DNA from: an uncultured Oscillibacter sp.
GTDB lineage: Bacteria; Bacillota; Clostridia; Oscillospirales; Oscillospiraceae
DNA: 64,000 nt
NCBI GenBank assembly: GCA_905200545.1
Contig: CAJKKQ010000009.1
Span: forward strand, 1 to 64,000
Reading direction: 5' to 3'
This document shows, in pieces, positions 32,224 through 42,300 of this stretch (the first letter of the stretch is position 1; each line of letters begins with the position of its first letter). Position numbers and translations under genes: made by a program. The notes beneath the pieces were generated by a model. The model was given only the letters and a program-made list of their open reading frames with translations. It was not told where the DNA came from and made no database searches.

Positions 32224-34098
32224 ATGAAATACTTGGAAGCATTTCTGGAGTGGGGCGGCATCAAGCGGGATGTAGTATGCTTGGTTTTGGGCGGTCTTGC
32301 CTTGCTGGGGAGCATTCTGCAGGTACCGGGGCTGCCCTTTGACCCTGCCTGGGTGGCCATCATCCTGTGCGGCATCCCCATTATCCTGGAGGCGGTCATC
32401 GGCCTGGTGACGGCCTTTGACATCAAGGCGGATGTCCTAGTGTCCATGGCATTGGTGGCCTCCGTGGTGATTGGAGAGGACTTTGCCGCAGGCGAGGTGG
32501 CCTTCATCATGCAGCTGGGGGCGTTGCTGGAGGATCTGACAGTGGCCCGGGCCCGGGCTGGCATCGAGCGGTTGGTACGGCTGACGCCCCGGACTGCCCG
32601 GCGGCTCACCGACCGGGGGGAGGAGACCATCCCGGCGGAGCAGGTGCAGGTGGGAGACCGGCTGCGGGTGCTGCCTGGGGAGACCGTGCCGGTGGACGGC
32701 GTCATCACCGCCGGTGAGACCTCCATCAACCAGGCGGTGATGACCGGGGAATCCCTCCCGGTGGACAAGGGGCCGGGAGATGAGGTTTCCAGCGGTACCG
32801 TGAACCAGTTCGGGTCCTTTGATATGGAGGCGCTGCGGGTGGGGGAGGACAGCTCCATCCAGCGGATGATCCGCCTGGTGCAGTCGGCGGATGCGGGAAA
32901 GGCCAAGATCGTGGGCTTGGCGGACCGCTGGGCCACCTGGGTGGTGGTGGTGGCGCTGGCTGCCGCAGCCATCACCTGGCTGGTGACCGGGGAAGTCATC
33001 CGGGCGGTGACCATTCTGGTGGTGTTCTGCCCCTGTGCCCTGGTGCTGGCTACCCCCACCGCCATCATGGCTGCCATCGGCAACGCCACCCGCCACGGCT
33101 TCCTGGTACGGGAGGGAGATGCCCTGGAGCGGCTGGCATCCGTGGAATATGTGACCTTTGACAAGACCGGGACCCTGACCTACGGGACCCCCCGGGTGGC
33201 GGCGGTGGAGAGTGTGGAGCCCAATCTTTCCCGGGAAAACCTCTACGCCCTGGCGGCAGGGGCGGAGGATCGCTCCGAGCATCCCCTGGGCAAGGCCATC
33301 GTGCAGGGCTACCGGGAGGAACATGATCGTGCTGCACCTCAGGCGGCATCCTTTTCCATGCTGCCGGGCCGGGGGGTGGAGGCCGCCGTGGACGGCCGTC
33401 AGGTGTTGGCCGGGAATCCGGAGCTGCTGGCGGAGCACGGGATTTCCGGTGAAACCCTGCGGACTGCCGCCCAGCCCTGGCTGGATCGAGGGTGCACCCT
33501 GACGTATGTGGCGGTGGACGGGGTTCCGGCGGGCTTTCTGGCCCTCTCTGATACGGTGCGGCCAGATGCGGCGCAGACCATTCGGCAGGTGAGAGAAGTC
33601 GGGGTGACGCCGGTTCTGCTGACAGGGGACCACGCCAATGCCGCCCGGAGCATTGCCGCCCAGCTGGGGATCCAGGAGGTGCAGGCCGGATGTCTGCCAG
33701 AGGACAAGCTGGAGTGGATCGGCCGCTCCCAGAGGGAAGGGCAAATGGTGTGCATGGTGGGCGACGGCATCAACGATGCGCCCGCCCTGAAAAAGGCCCA
33801 CGTGGGCATCGCCATGGGCGGCATCGGCAGCGATATCGCTGTGGATGCCGCAGACATCGCCCTGGTCAACGACGAGATCCGGGAGCTGCCCCACCTGCTG
33901 CGTCTGTCCCGCCGGATGATGGTGACCATCAAGTGCAACCTTACCTTCTCCATGTCCCTGAACTTCCTGGCCATCGCCCTGGCCATCACTGGGATCCTGA
34001 ATCCGGTGGTGGGGGCCCTGGTACATAATGCCGGGTCTGTCCTGGTGATTTTGAATTCGGCGCTGCTGCTGACCTGGAAAAAGCGGGATCGCGGATAA
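32224..34098 (+). CDS. Heavy-metal P1B-type ATPase
   Basis: A membrane pump of 624 residues exporting a transition metal with ATP. Visible: TGES (174-177), CPC in FCPCALVLATPT (Cys269, Pro270, Cys271), DKTGTLT (313-319, phosphorylated Asp), SEHPLG and GDGINDAPAL. It has no N-terminal HMA metal-binding domain or His-rich tail; the chain begins close to the first helices. The last helix carries HNAGSVLVILNS, which is closer to the HN-x-S type of Mn/other ATPases (CtpC-like) than to the Cu or Zn signatures I know. The CsoR-like operators point to copper. Substrate therefore open. AAGGAGGG lies 5 nt upstream. Confidence 0.9.
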   Translation: MKYLEAFLEWGGIKRDVVCLVLGGLALLGSILQVPGLPFDPAWVAIILCGIPIILEAVIGLVTAFDIKADVLVSMALVASVVIGEDFAAGEVAFIMQLGALLEDLTVARARAGIERLVRLTPRTARRLTDRGEETIPAEQVQVGDRLRVLPGETVPVDGVITAGETSINQAVMTGESLPVDKGPGDEVSSGTVNQFGSFDMEALRVGEDSSIQRMIRLVQSADAGKAKIVGLADRWATWVVVVALAAAAITWLVTGEVIRAVTILVVFCPCALVLATPTAIMAAIGNATRHGFLVREGDALERLASVEYVTFDKTGTLTYGTPRVAAVESVEPNLSRENLYALAAGAEDRSEHPLGKAIVQGYREEHDRAAPQAASFSMLPGRGVEAAVDGRQVLAGNPELLAEHGISGETLRTAAQPWLDRGCTLTYVAVDGVPAGFLALSDTVRPDAAQTIRQVREVGVTPVLLTGDHANAARSIAAQLGIQEVQAGCLPEDKLEWIGRSQREGQMVCMVGDGINDAPALKKAHVGIAMGGIGSDIAVDAADIALVNDEIRELPHLLRLSRRMMVTIKCNLTFSMSLNFLAIALAITGILNPVVGALVHNAGSVLVILNSALLLTWKKRDRG

Positions 34099-34100
34099 AG

Positions 34101-34141
34101 AACGGCTCCAGACGGTAAGAATACGGTCTGGAGCCGTTTTG
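34101..34141 (+). terminator. Rho-independent terminator after the metal ATPase
   Basis: A 13-bp perfect stem (AACGGCTCCAGAC, 34101-34113, with 34126-34138), a 12-nt loop and four T. Confidence 0.85.
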
Positions 34142-34204
34142 CATATCCCCCTTGGAAGCATGAGGAGGTTTTGGAAAGCGCGGTATTTCTTTATGTGCTT
34201 TTGA

Positions 34205-34233
34205 TTGCATTCCCATATGCGGCGTGCTATAAT
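34205..34233 (+). promoter_or_regulatory. ktrBA promoter
   Basis: TTGCAT (34205-34210), a 17-nt spacer and consensus TATAAT (34228-34233). Confidence 0.75.
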
Positions 34234-34239
34234 GGCCGC

Positions 34240-34360
34240 GAAGTGCCCGTATCGGACGGGCAGGGCCGGATTCCGGCCGGAGAAGAGAGATTCTGCCATC
34301 TTTGCGTTGGATCCTGGGGATCTGCAAGGTATGCGCTTATTTTTTTGCCGTTTGAGGGGG
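34240..34360 (+). other. Structured 5' leader of ktrB
   Basis: About 125 nt of leader hold three possible hairpins: TGCCCGT/ACGGGCA (34248-34266), CCGG/CCGG just after it, and a TTGC..GATC / GATC..GCAA stem (about 34304-34327) followed after 8 nt by TTATTTTTTT. The last could be a weak attenuator. K+ transporters in Firmicutes often have the c-di-AMP (ydaO) riboswitch; its conserved blocks are not seen here. Confidence 0.3.
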
Positions 34361-34365
34361 AGACC

Positions 34366-35694
34366 ATGAACCGGCGACGTTTTCGATTGAATGCCGTGCA
34401 GAATCTGGTGGTGAGCTTTGCCTGCCTGATCCTGGCTGGGGCGCTGCTGCTGATGCTGCCCATTTCGTCCCGGGACGGGCAGTGCCTGCCTTTTTTGGAC
34501 GCGCTGTTTACGTCAGCTTCTGCGTCCTGTGTGACGGGACTGACGCTGTACGATACCATGACCCAGTTCACCTTGTTCGGGCAGGCGGTGCTGATCGTGC
34601 TCATCCAGATCGGCGGGTTGAGCTTTATGACGGTGTCCATTCTGGTGGCGCTGCTGCTGCACCGGCGCATCGGGCTGCACCGGCGCTCGGTGCTGATGGA
34701 TTCCGTGGGAGCGCTGCAGATGGGCGGCGTGGTGCGGCTCACCCGCCGGGCTCTGCTGGTAACGGCTGCCTGTGAGGGAACCGGTGCCGTGCTGATGTCG
34801 TTGTGGTTTTGCCCGCGGTACGGTTTGCTACAGGGGCTGTGGATGTCATTGTTCCACGCGGTGTCCGCCTTTTGCAATGCGGGATTTGACCTGCTGGGAG
34901 GCGGTACGTCCCTGATCCCCATTGCCGGGGAGCCTCTGCCCAATATCGTCATTATGGCGCTGATCACCTGCGGCGGACTGGGCTTTCTGGTGTGGGACGA
35001 CATCCTGACCAACGGACGGCATCTGCGGCGTTACCGCCTGCACAGCAAGATCATGCTGACAGTGACAGCGGTGCTCATCGTGGGCGGTGCAGCGGGCTTC
35101 TATGTGCTGGAGCGGGAGAACGCCTTTGCGGGGGCCTCTGCGGGAGACCGGGTGCTGATGTCCTTTTTCCAGTCCGTCACCACCCGGACGGCGGGGTTCT
35201 TCTCTGTGGATCAGGCGTCCTTGAGTGAGAGCGGGACCCTTCTGACTATGGTGCTGATGTTCATTGGTGCGGGTTCCGGCTCCACCGGAGGCGGCATCAA
35301 GGTCAACACGTTCACGGTGATTTTGCTCAGCGCCTTTGCCCTGACCTTCCGCCGGGAGGACGTGAATATCTATCACCGGCGGCTGGATCAGGAGGATATC
35401 CGCAAGGCGTTTTCCTCGGTCTGCGCGTATTTTACCACCTGTATCGTGGGCTGCATGGTTTTGTGTGTGGAGGGGATCGCCCTGGACGATGCCTTGTTTG
35501 AGAGCATTTCCGCCATCGGGACGGTGGGATTGAGCCGGGGCGTGACGGCCTCGCTGCCGGATCTTTCCAAAGTCGTCATTACCCTGCTGATGTTTGCCGG
35601 GCGGGTGGGCAGCATGTCGGTGGCCATGGCCATCACACCGGATCACCCCCGCCCCAAGCTGCGCAATGTCAGCGAGAAGATCCTGATCGGTTGA
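34366..35694 (+). CDS. ktrB: Trk/Ktr potassium uptake channel subunit KtrB
   Basis: The ion-translocating membrane subunit, 442 residues, SKT family with four M1-P-M2 repeats. Selectivity-filter loops are visible: ASCVTGLT, SAFCNAGFD, TTRTAGF and GTVGLSRG, each with the conserved Gly. The gate-region STGGGIKVNT follows the third. GAGGGGG lies upstream of ATG 34366; the frame opens at 34171 but that includes the promoter. It is 16 nt upstream of ktrA and must form the K+/Na+ uptake complex with it. Confidence 0.94.
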   Translation: MNRRRFRLNAVQNLVVSFACLILAGALLLMLPISSRDGQCLPFLDALFTSASASCVTGLTLYDTMTQFTLFGQAVLIVLIQIGGLSFMTVSILVALLLHRRIGLHRRSVLMDSVGALQMGGVVRLTRRALLVTAACEGTGAVLMSLWFCPRYGLLQGLWMSLFHAVSAFCNAGFDLLGGGTSLIPIAGEPLPNIVIMALITCGGLGFLVWDDILTNGRHLRRYRLHSKIMLTVTAVLIVGGAAGFYVLERENAFAGASAGDRVLMSFFQSVTTRTAGFFSVDQASLSESGTLLTMVLMFIGAGSGSTGGGIKVNTFTVILLSAFALTFRREDVNIYHRRLDQEDIRKAFSSVCAYFTTCIVGCMVLCVEGIALDDALFESISAIGTVGLSRGVTASLPDLSKVVITLLMFAGRVGSMSVAMAITPDHPRPKLRNVSEKILIG

Positions 35695-35710
35695 GAGAGG
35701 AGCATATGGG

Positions 35711-36361
35711 ATGAAATCTTTTTTGGTAATCGGCCTTGGGCGCTTCGGCCGGCATTTGACGGATAAACTGGTGGATCTGGGCAATGAGGTCATGGTCCTG
35801 GATCAGGATGAGGAGCGGGTGGCCCGGATCTCCAATGTGGCCACCGCCGCCTGCGTGGGAGACTGCCAGGATGAACAGGTGCTGGCCTCCCTGGGCGTGC
35901 GGAATTTTGACGCCTGTTTTGTGTGCATCAGCGACGATTTCCAGGCTTCCCTGGAGGCTACCGCCACCCTGAAAGACCTGGGAGCAAAGTGCGTGGTGGC
36001 CCGGGCGGACCGGGAAAAACAGATCAAATTCCTCAAGAAGATCGGCGCCGACTATGTGATCCATACGGAGATGGATATGGCTACCCGGGTGGCCATGCGA
36101 TTCTCTGCTCAGAATCTCTTTGATTATTTTGAACTGACGCCACGCTATGCCGTCTTTGAGATGGAAGTCCCCAGTGACTGGGAGGGCAAGACCGTAGCCC
36201 AGATGGATGTCCGCCGCCGCTACAATGTCAACATTCTGGGGCTCCGCACGGGAGATGAGATCGTTCCTTTGCTGGATCCGGAGTATGTTTTTACCCCGGA
36301 TACCCATCTGATCATTGCCGGAGACAAGGAGGCGGGCCTGCGTCTGATGGGACAGGGCTGA
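35711..36361 (+). CDS. ktrA: Potassium uptake regulatory subunit KtrA (RCK protein)
   Basis: A 216-residue cytoplasmic gating ring protein. RCK_N: Rossmann GLGRFG (8-13) with acidic VLDQDEER at the second strand, binding ATP/NAD(H). RCK_C (about 140-216) ends in PDTHLIIAGD; this is the domain that binds c-di-AMP in relatives. GAGGAG lies about 8 nt upstream. Co-transcribed with ktrB. Confidence 0.94.
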   Translation: MKSFLVIGLGRFGRHLTDKLVDLGNEVMVLDQDEERVARISNVATAACVGDCQDEQVLASLGVRNFDACFVCISDDFQASLEATATLKDLGAKCVVARADREKQIKFLKKIGADYVIHTEMDMATRVAMRFSAQNLFDYFELTPRYAVFEMEVPSDWEGKTVAQMDVRRRYNVNILGLRTGDEIVPLLDPEYVFTPDTHLIIAGDKEAGLRLMGQG

Positions 36362-36424
36362 AAATCATCTTGTTTCCGCATGATTCGCCAAAAACTGCGC
36401 ACCCTGAGACCGGGGGTGATCTTC

Positions 36425-36586
36425 ATGCGGAAAAAGCACCGCGAGATGCCGGTGCTGCGGGTGGAGCCGGAAAAACGGCTTTGTCCACAGTTCGACCGGG
36501 ATGGGATCGCGTTGTTTCCGGTGGCGGAGCCTGATGAAATGGGCTTCCGTGTGCTGGACGACTGCTGCGAGGAGCACATCCAATAA
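36425..36586 (+). CDS. Possible small protein (53 residues)
   Basis: A short frame starts at an ATG with GGGGGTGAT just upstream and ends 0-5 nt before a bidirectional terminator, at the end of the ktrBA unit. The product is charged, contains a Cys-Cys pair near the C-terminus (DDCCEEH) and no hydrophobic segment. An upstream in-frame ATG at 36380 has no ribosome binding site. I do not recognise it. The ribosome binding site and position favour a real gene; length and lack of family leave doubt. Confidence 0.4.
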   Translation: MRKKHREMPVLRVEPEKRLCPQFDRDGIALFPVAEPDEMGFRVLDDCCEEHIQ

Positions 36587-36620
36587 AAAAATTCCCCCTC
36601 AGATGAGGGGGAATTTTTTT
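36585..36620. terminator. Bidirectional terminator between the ktr unit and ribokinase
   Basis: A 9-bp core stem (TTCCCCCTC, 36592-36600, with 36605-36613) and 4-nt loop flanked by seven A and seven T. Confidence 0.92.
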
Positions 36621-36623
36621 GCT

Positions 36624-37622
36624 TTATCTCAGAGCTTCCAGACAGGAAAGGGGAACGGTCCGGCATTCCCGGTCCCGCAGAAGAATCAGCACTTCCTCCA
36701 GTGTGGGAAGGGAGGGCATGGCCCCCATTCGGGAGACGGTAATGGCGGCGGTATGGCTGGCAAAGGCCATGGCCGACTCCAGGGACAGCCCGGTGGTCAA
36801 TCCCACCGCCAGCGCTCCCACATAGGAGTCTCCTGCGGCGGTGGGATCCGCCACATGGGGCATCTGGACAATGGGGATGTACTGAATGCCGTCGGCCTTC
36901 ACCACGGCGGAACCGTGGCCGCCCAGGGTAATGATGACATGTTCCACACCATAGCTGCAAAGCTTGGCGGCAATGGCCTCCAGATCCTCCTGCCGCAGGG
37001 CGCCGCCCTCTGTCCGCAGAGGGAGTCCCGTTTCCACAGAGGCCTCCTGCTCGTTGGGGATCATATAGGTCACAGACTGGAGCAGATGCTCATCCAGATC
37101 CGTGGCAGGAGCCGGGTTGAGCATCACCGGGACACCGGCCGCATGGGCCCATCCGGCCACAGCTCGGTTTACCTCCAGGGGGATCTCCAGCTGCAGCAGC
37201 ACCATGTCATATGTATGGATGGTATCCCGGATCCAGGCCACATCCTCCAGGGTCAATGCGGCGTTGGCGCCCCGAATCACCACGATGCGATTTTGCGCCG
37301 TATGATCCGTTACCTCCAGCGTCACATGTCCTACGCCGGAGGAGATGCCGGGACGCACCACCACGTGGCTTACATCCACCCCGGACTTCCGGGGCGTTTC
37401 CAGCAGGTGCTGGCCGAAAAGGTCATCTCCCACGCAGCCCATCATGGTCACATCCGCTCCCAGCCGGGCGCATTGCAGGGCCTGGTTGGCACCCTTTCCA
37501 CCGGGGGCCATGTGGAAGGATTTACCATAAACGGTCTGCCCGGAGGCAGGGACGCGCTCCGTGGTGGCGATGACATCCATCACGAAGCTGCCGACAACAA
37601 GAATTTTGGGTTTTCTGTGCAT
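36624..37622 (-). CDS. rbsK: Ribokinase-like PfkB-family sugar kinase
   Basis: Phosphorylates ribose or a related sugar with ATP; 332 residues, slightly longer than usual (about 305). N-terminal VVGSFVMDVI, substrate loop PGGKGANQA (about 40-48), C-terminal anion-hole/catalytic motif DPTAAGDSYVGAL (usual DTTGAGD, so Gly is Ala and Thr is Pro-Thr here). Ribose-5-phosphate made here would feed PRPP and the purine operon. AGGAG lies 9 nt upstream. It stands alone with its own promoter. Exact sugar not certain. Confidence 0.85.
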   Translation of the reverse strand: MHRKPKILVVGSFVMDVIATTERVPASGQTVYGKSFHMAPGGKGANQALQCARLGADVTMMGCVGDDLFGQHLLETPRKSGVDVSHVVVRPGISSGVGHVTLEVTDHTAQNRIVVIRGANAALTLEDVAWIRDTIHTYDMVLLQLEIPLEVNRAVAGWAHAAGVPVMLNPAPATDLDEHLLQSVTYMIPNEQEASVETGLPLRTEGGALRQEDLEAIAAKLCSYGVEHVIITLGGHGSAVVKADGIQYIPIVQMPHVADPTAAGDSYVGALAVGLTTGLSLESAMAFASHTAAITVSRMGAMPSLPTLEEVLILLRDRECRTVPLSCLEALR

Positions 37623-37668
37623 GTCTGATAACTCCTATGCGAAAGTAAACGATTAAGTTAATGAGACT

Positions 37669-37696
37669 ATTATAAGACTTTACAAAAAAAATACAA
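37669..37696 (-). promoter_or_regulatory. Ribokinase promoter
   Basis: Minus strand TTGTAT (37696-37691), a 16-nt T-rich spacer and consensus TATAAT (37674-37669). Confidence 0.65.
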
Positions 37697-37762
37697 GCCT
37701 TTTCGGAAAAGTTGTACCCCAAAAATGTTTGGGGGGACAGGTGCGCAGGCTCCACAATGCTG

Positions 37763-37800
37763 AAAAAATATGCCTTCCGGGAAAACCTTTCCCGGAAGGC
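37763..37800 (-). terminator. Terminator after guaB
   Basis: A 13-bp perfect stem (37772-37784 with 37788-37800) followed on the minus strand by AT and six T (37768-37763). Confidence 0.9.
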
Positions 37801-37816
37801 ATGGAACGTTGAAAGA

Positions 37817-39328
37817 TCAGCTGCGGTTGCCGGAATTGTTGGTGTCCTTGAGCAGCACGTCGTGAGCGCCGCCCTCCACAATGGAGACGGAGGAGACCAG
37901 GGTCAGCTTGGCCTTGTCCCGCAGCTCCGGGATGGTCAGCGCGCCGCAGTTGCACATGGTGGAGCGGATCTTGGAGAGGGTGGTGGCCATGCCGTCCGCC
38001 AGGGCACCGGCATAGGGAACATAGGAGTCCACGCCCTCTTCAAAGCTCAGCTTGGCGGCGCCGCCCAGATCGTAGCGCTGCCAGTTCCGGGCCCGGGCGC
38101 TGCCCTCGCCCCAGTATTCCTTCATATAGCTGCCGCCGATGAGGACCTTGCTGGTGGGGGATTCGTCAAACCGGGAGAAGTACCGGCCCAGCATGCAGAA
38201 GTCCGCGCCCATAGCCAGAGCCAGGGTGATGTGATAGTCCTGGACAATGCCGCCGTCGGCGCAGATGGGGACATAGACGCCGGTCTCCTCAAAATACTTG
38301 TCCCGCTCTGCCGCCACGTCGATGACCGCCGTGGCCTGGCCCCGGCCAATGCCCTTGGTTTCCCGGGTGATGCAGATGGAGCCGCCGCCGATGCCGATCT
38401 TCACAAAGTCAGCCCCGGCGTCTGCCAGGAAGCGGAAGCCCTCGCCGTCCACCACGTTGCCGGCGCCCACCTTCACGGTATCGCCGTAGTGGTCCCGGAT
38501 CCATTTGAGGGTACGCAGCTGCCACTCGGAATAGCCCTCGGAGGAGTCGATGACCAGCACGTCTACGCCGGCTTCCACCAGGGCGGGAACACGCTCGGCA
38601 TAGTCCCGGGTGTTGATGCCGGCACCTACCACATAGCGCTTCTGGGAGTCCAGCAGTTCCAGGGGGTTGCCCTTGTGGGAGTCGTAGTCCTTGCGGAAGA
38701 CGAAGCTCACCAGGTGGCCGTCCGCCGTCAGGATGGGCAGGGCGTTGAGCTTGTGATCCCAGATGATGTCGTTGGCCTCCTTGAGGCTGGTGCCCTCAGG
38801 CGCGGAAACGATCTTGTCAATGGGGGTCATGAACTCCGAAACGGGCGCGGAGGGATCCATACGGCTGACACGGTAGTCACGGCTGGTGACAAGGCCCAGC
38901 ATCTTGCCGGTGCCGGTACCGTCGTCGGTGACCGCCATAGTGGAGTGGCCGGTGCGCTCCTTCAGTGCCAGTACGTCTGCCAGGGTGTCCCCGATGCGCA
39001 GGTTGGAGTCGCTGGTGACAAAGCCCGCCTTGTAGGTTTTCACCTTGCGGACCATTTCCGCCTGCTCTTCAATGGGTTGGGAGACGTAGATAAAGGCGAT
39101 GCCGCCCTCACGGGCCAGGGCAATGCCCATCTTCTCCCCGGAGACTGCCTGCATGACGGCGGAGACCATGGGGACGTTCATGGTGAGGGAGGGTTCCTCG
39201 CCCCGCTTGAACTTTACCACCGGCGTCTTGAGAGAGACGTTGGCGGGGATGCACTCCGAGGAGGAGTAGCCGGGAACCAACAGATATTCACTGAAGGTGC
39301 GGGAGGGTTCCTTGAAAAAATATGCCAT
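37817..39328 (-). CDS. guaB: IMP dehydrogenase
   Basis: Oxidises IMP to XMP with NAD+, the first step to GMP. The 503-residue protein has the catalytic loop [12 protein letters not shown] with Cys319, the downstream flap RGQATA, and a CBS pair (about 95-215). A lysine/arginine pattern in the N-terminus and the late [21 protein letters not shown] motif are standard. GAGGTGG lies upstream. It lies just after purL, 69 nt away, with a candidate promoter of its own, so it may be both read through from the pur operon and independently expressed. Confidence 0.96.
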   Translation of the reverse strand: MAYFFKEPSRTFSEYLLVPGYSSSECIPANVSLKTPVVKFKRGEEPSLTMNVPMVSAVMQAVSGEKMGIALAREGGIAFIYVSQPIEEQAEMVRKVKTYKAGFVTSDSNLRIGDTLADVLALKERTGHSTMAVTDDGTGTGKMLGLVTSRDYRVSRMDPSAPVSEFMTPIDKIVSAPEGTSLKEANDIIWDHKLNALPILTADGHLVSFVFRKDYDSHKGNPLELLDSQKRYVVGAGINTRDYAERVPALVEAGVDVLVIDSSEGYSEWQLRTLKWIRDHYGDTVKVGAGNVVDGEGFRFLADAGADFVKIGIGGGSICITRETKGIGRGQATAVIDVAAERDKYFEETGVYVPICADGGIVQDYHITLALAMGADFCMLGRYFSRFDESPTSKVLIGGSYMKEYWGEGSARARNWQRYDLGGAAKLSFEEGVDSYVPYAGALADGMATTLSKIRSTMCNCGALTIPELRDKAKLTLVSSVSIVEGGAHDVLLKDTNNSGNRS

Positions 39329-39351
39329 GAGGCCACCTCGTTTCTATGATT

Positions 39352-39395
39352 TTTGTGGATTTGCATTAGGATACCACAAATTTAGGGAAAAGCAA
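39352..39395 (-). promoter_or_regulatory. Candidate guaB promoter and operator
   Basis: Minus strand TTGCTT (39395-39390), a 16-nt spacer and TATCCT (39373-39368). Inverted arms TTTGTGG (39352-39358) and CCACAAA (39374-39380) bracket the -10 and could bind a repressor. The -10 is a modest match. Confidence 0.4.
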
Positions 39396-39397
39396 CG

Positions 39398-42300
39398 TCA
39401 AAGAGAGAAATAATCCTTGGCGGAATCGAACAAATGCAGATTGTACTGGCCGGGGACGTTCTGGTAGAGGCCCGGGCCGACGCGCTCGGAGTGGCCCATC
39501 TTGCCCAGAATCCGGCCGTCGGGGGAGGTGATGCCCTCCACGGCCCAGGCGGAGCCGTTGGGATTGAAGGCAACGTCCATGGTGGGCATGCCCTCCAGGT
39601 CCACATACTGGGTGGCAATCTGCCCGTTTTCCGCCAGCTGGTTCAAAAGCTCGGGATTGCACAGGAAGCGGCCCTCACCGTGGGAGATGGGGACGCTCAC
39701 CACATCGCCTACCTGGGCACGGCTGAGCCAGGGAGAGCGATTGGAGGCCACCCGGGTGCGGACGATCTTGGACTGATGGCGGCCGATGACGTTATAACTG
39801 AGGGTGGGGCAAGTGTCGTCGGTATCCCGGATCTCGCCATAGGGCACCAGGCCCAGCTTGATGAGGGCCTGGAAGCCGTTGCAGATGCCCAGCATCAAGC
39901 CATCCCGGTTTTTCAGCAGATCCATGGTGGCGTCGGCAACCGCGCCGTTGCGGAAGAAGGCAGTGATGAACTTGCCGGAGCCGTCGGGCTCGTCGCCGCC
40001 GGAGAAGCCGCCGGGGACGAAGATAATCTGGCTTTCACGGGCCGCCTTGGCAAAGCGGGCGGCAGAGTCCGCCACATCTGCGGCGGAGCGGTTATTCAGC
40101 ACCAGGATCTCCGGTACCAGGCCTGCACGCTCCACGGCCCGGGCGCTGTCATACTCGCAGTTGGTGCCGGGGAAGACGGGGATCAGCACCTTGGGGGCGG
40201 CGCAGCCCATCTTGGGGGCGCAGCGGGTGAAGGCGGGGGCCTCCAGCACCGGGATGGTCTCCGGCACCGTGGCGGTGCGCATGGGGAAGATGGCCTCCAG
40301 CGTCTCATCGTAGGGGCCGGAGAGCTCGGAAAGGGTCACGGACTCGCACTCGCAGCAGATGGAGCCGCTGGCGTTGGTGACACCCACGCAGACGCCGGTA
40401 TCCAGATCCTCCGCCGTTTCCAGCAGTATGGCTGCCGGGCGGCGGGCAAAGAGATCCGCCGGCAGGAAGGCGTCGGTAAAGGAGAAGCCCAGGCCGTTGC
40501 CCATGCAGCTTTTCATGACGGACACGGCGATGCCGCCAAAGCCCACCACGCTGGCGCTGAGGACCTTGCCTGCGGCGATGAGATCCTGGGCGGTATCCAG
40601 CACGCTGCGCAGGCTCTCGGGATTCAGGGCGCCGTCATCTTCCGTCTCCGGGGCAAGCAGGTAGACCTTGTGGCCGGAGGCTTTGAACTCATTGGAGAGG
40701 ATACGGGCCGTCTTGCCCACGGACACAGCGAAGGACACCAGAGTGGGGGGCACGTCCAGGTCGTTGAAGGAGCCGGACATGGAGTCCTTGCCGCCGATGG
40801 CGGCGCACTGGAGATCCAGCTGCGCCGAGAGGGCACCCAGCAGGGCGGCCACGGGCTTGCCCCAGCGGCTGGGCTCTGTACCCAGCTTTTCAAAGTACTC
40901 CTGGAAAGACAGCCAGCACTGCTTGCGGTCACCGCCTGCGGCAATGACCTTGGCAACGGATTCCGCCACCGCCAGATAGGCACCCCGGTAGGGGGAGGCG
41001 TCCATGACATGGGGGTCGCCGCCCCAGGCCATGATGGAGCAAGTGGTGGTATCGTGGCCCAGCACCGGCAGCTTTGCTGCCATGGCCTGGGTGGGGGTCT
41101 TCTGGTACTTGCCGCCGAAGGGCATCAGCACGGAAGAGGCGCCGATGGTGGAGTCGAACCGCTCGCAAAGGCCCTGCCGGGAGCAGATATTGAGATCCCC
41201 GGCCAGGGAGAGGAGGGTATCATGGAAGTTGGTGACGGGGACGGTCTTGGGAGCCGCGGGAGCTTCCACCAGGGCGGAGGCCTCCTTGGCCGCGCCGTTG
41301 GTATCCAGGAAGGCGCGGCTCAGATCCGCCACCACCTGGCCGTTCCAGTGCATGACCATGCGGCCGGTATCGGTGACGGTGGCCACGATGGTGGACTCCA
41401 GGTTCTCCTCCCCGGCGATCTCCATGAAGCGGGGGGCGTCCTTGGCCTCCACCACTACCGCCATGCGCTCCTGGGATTCGGAGATGGCCAGCTCTGTGGC
41501 GTCCAGGCCTTCGTACTTCTTGGGCACGGCGGAGAGGTCGATATCCAGGGAATCCGCCAGCTCGCCCACGGCCACGGACACGCCGCCGGCACCGAAGTCG
41601 TTGCAGCGCTTGATAAGGCGCACTGCCTCCGCATGACGGAAGAGGCGCTGGAGCTTGCGCTCCTCCGGGGCGTTGCCCTTCTGCACTTCCGCGGAGCAGG
41701 TGGCCACGGACTTGGAGTCATGGCTCTTGGAGGAGCCGGTGGCGCCGCCGATGCCGTCCCGTCCGGTGCGGCCGCCCAGCAGAATCACCACGTCGCCGGG
41801 CTGGGGGACCTCCCGCCGGACACTGCCGGCAGGCACGGCACCTACCACGGCGCCAATCTCCAGGCGCTTGGCGGCGTAGCCCTTGTGGTAGATCTCGTCC
41901 ACCAGGCCCGTGGCAAGGCCGATCTGGTTGCCGTAGGAGCTGTAGCCGTTGGCGGCGGACTGGACGATCTTGCGCTGGGGGAGCTTGCCGGGAATGGTGT
42001 CGGCAATGGGGGTGCGGGGGTCCGCTGCGCCGGTGACCCGCATGGCCTGGTAGACATAGCCACGGCCTGCCAGAGGATCCCGGATAGCGCCGCCGATGCA
42101 GGTGGCTGCGCCGCCGAAGGGCTCGATCTCCGTGGGATGGTTGTGGGTCTCGTTTTTGAACAGCAGCAGCCAGGGCTTGTCCTCCCCGTCCTCGTCCACG
42201 TTGATCTTCACCGTGCAGGCGTTGATTTCCTCGGACTCGTCCAGGGCGGTGAGGGCGCCGGACTTTTTCAGGTACTTGGCACCCCGGGTGCCCATGTCCA

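Noticed and set aside
34240-34360. c-di-AMP (ydaO-type) riboswitch before ktrBA
   Set aside because: Expected from the gene context, but the conserved ydaO sequence blocks are not present and the leader is too short; only generic hairpins are seen.
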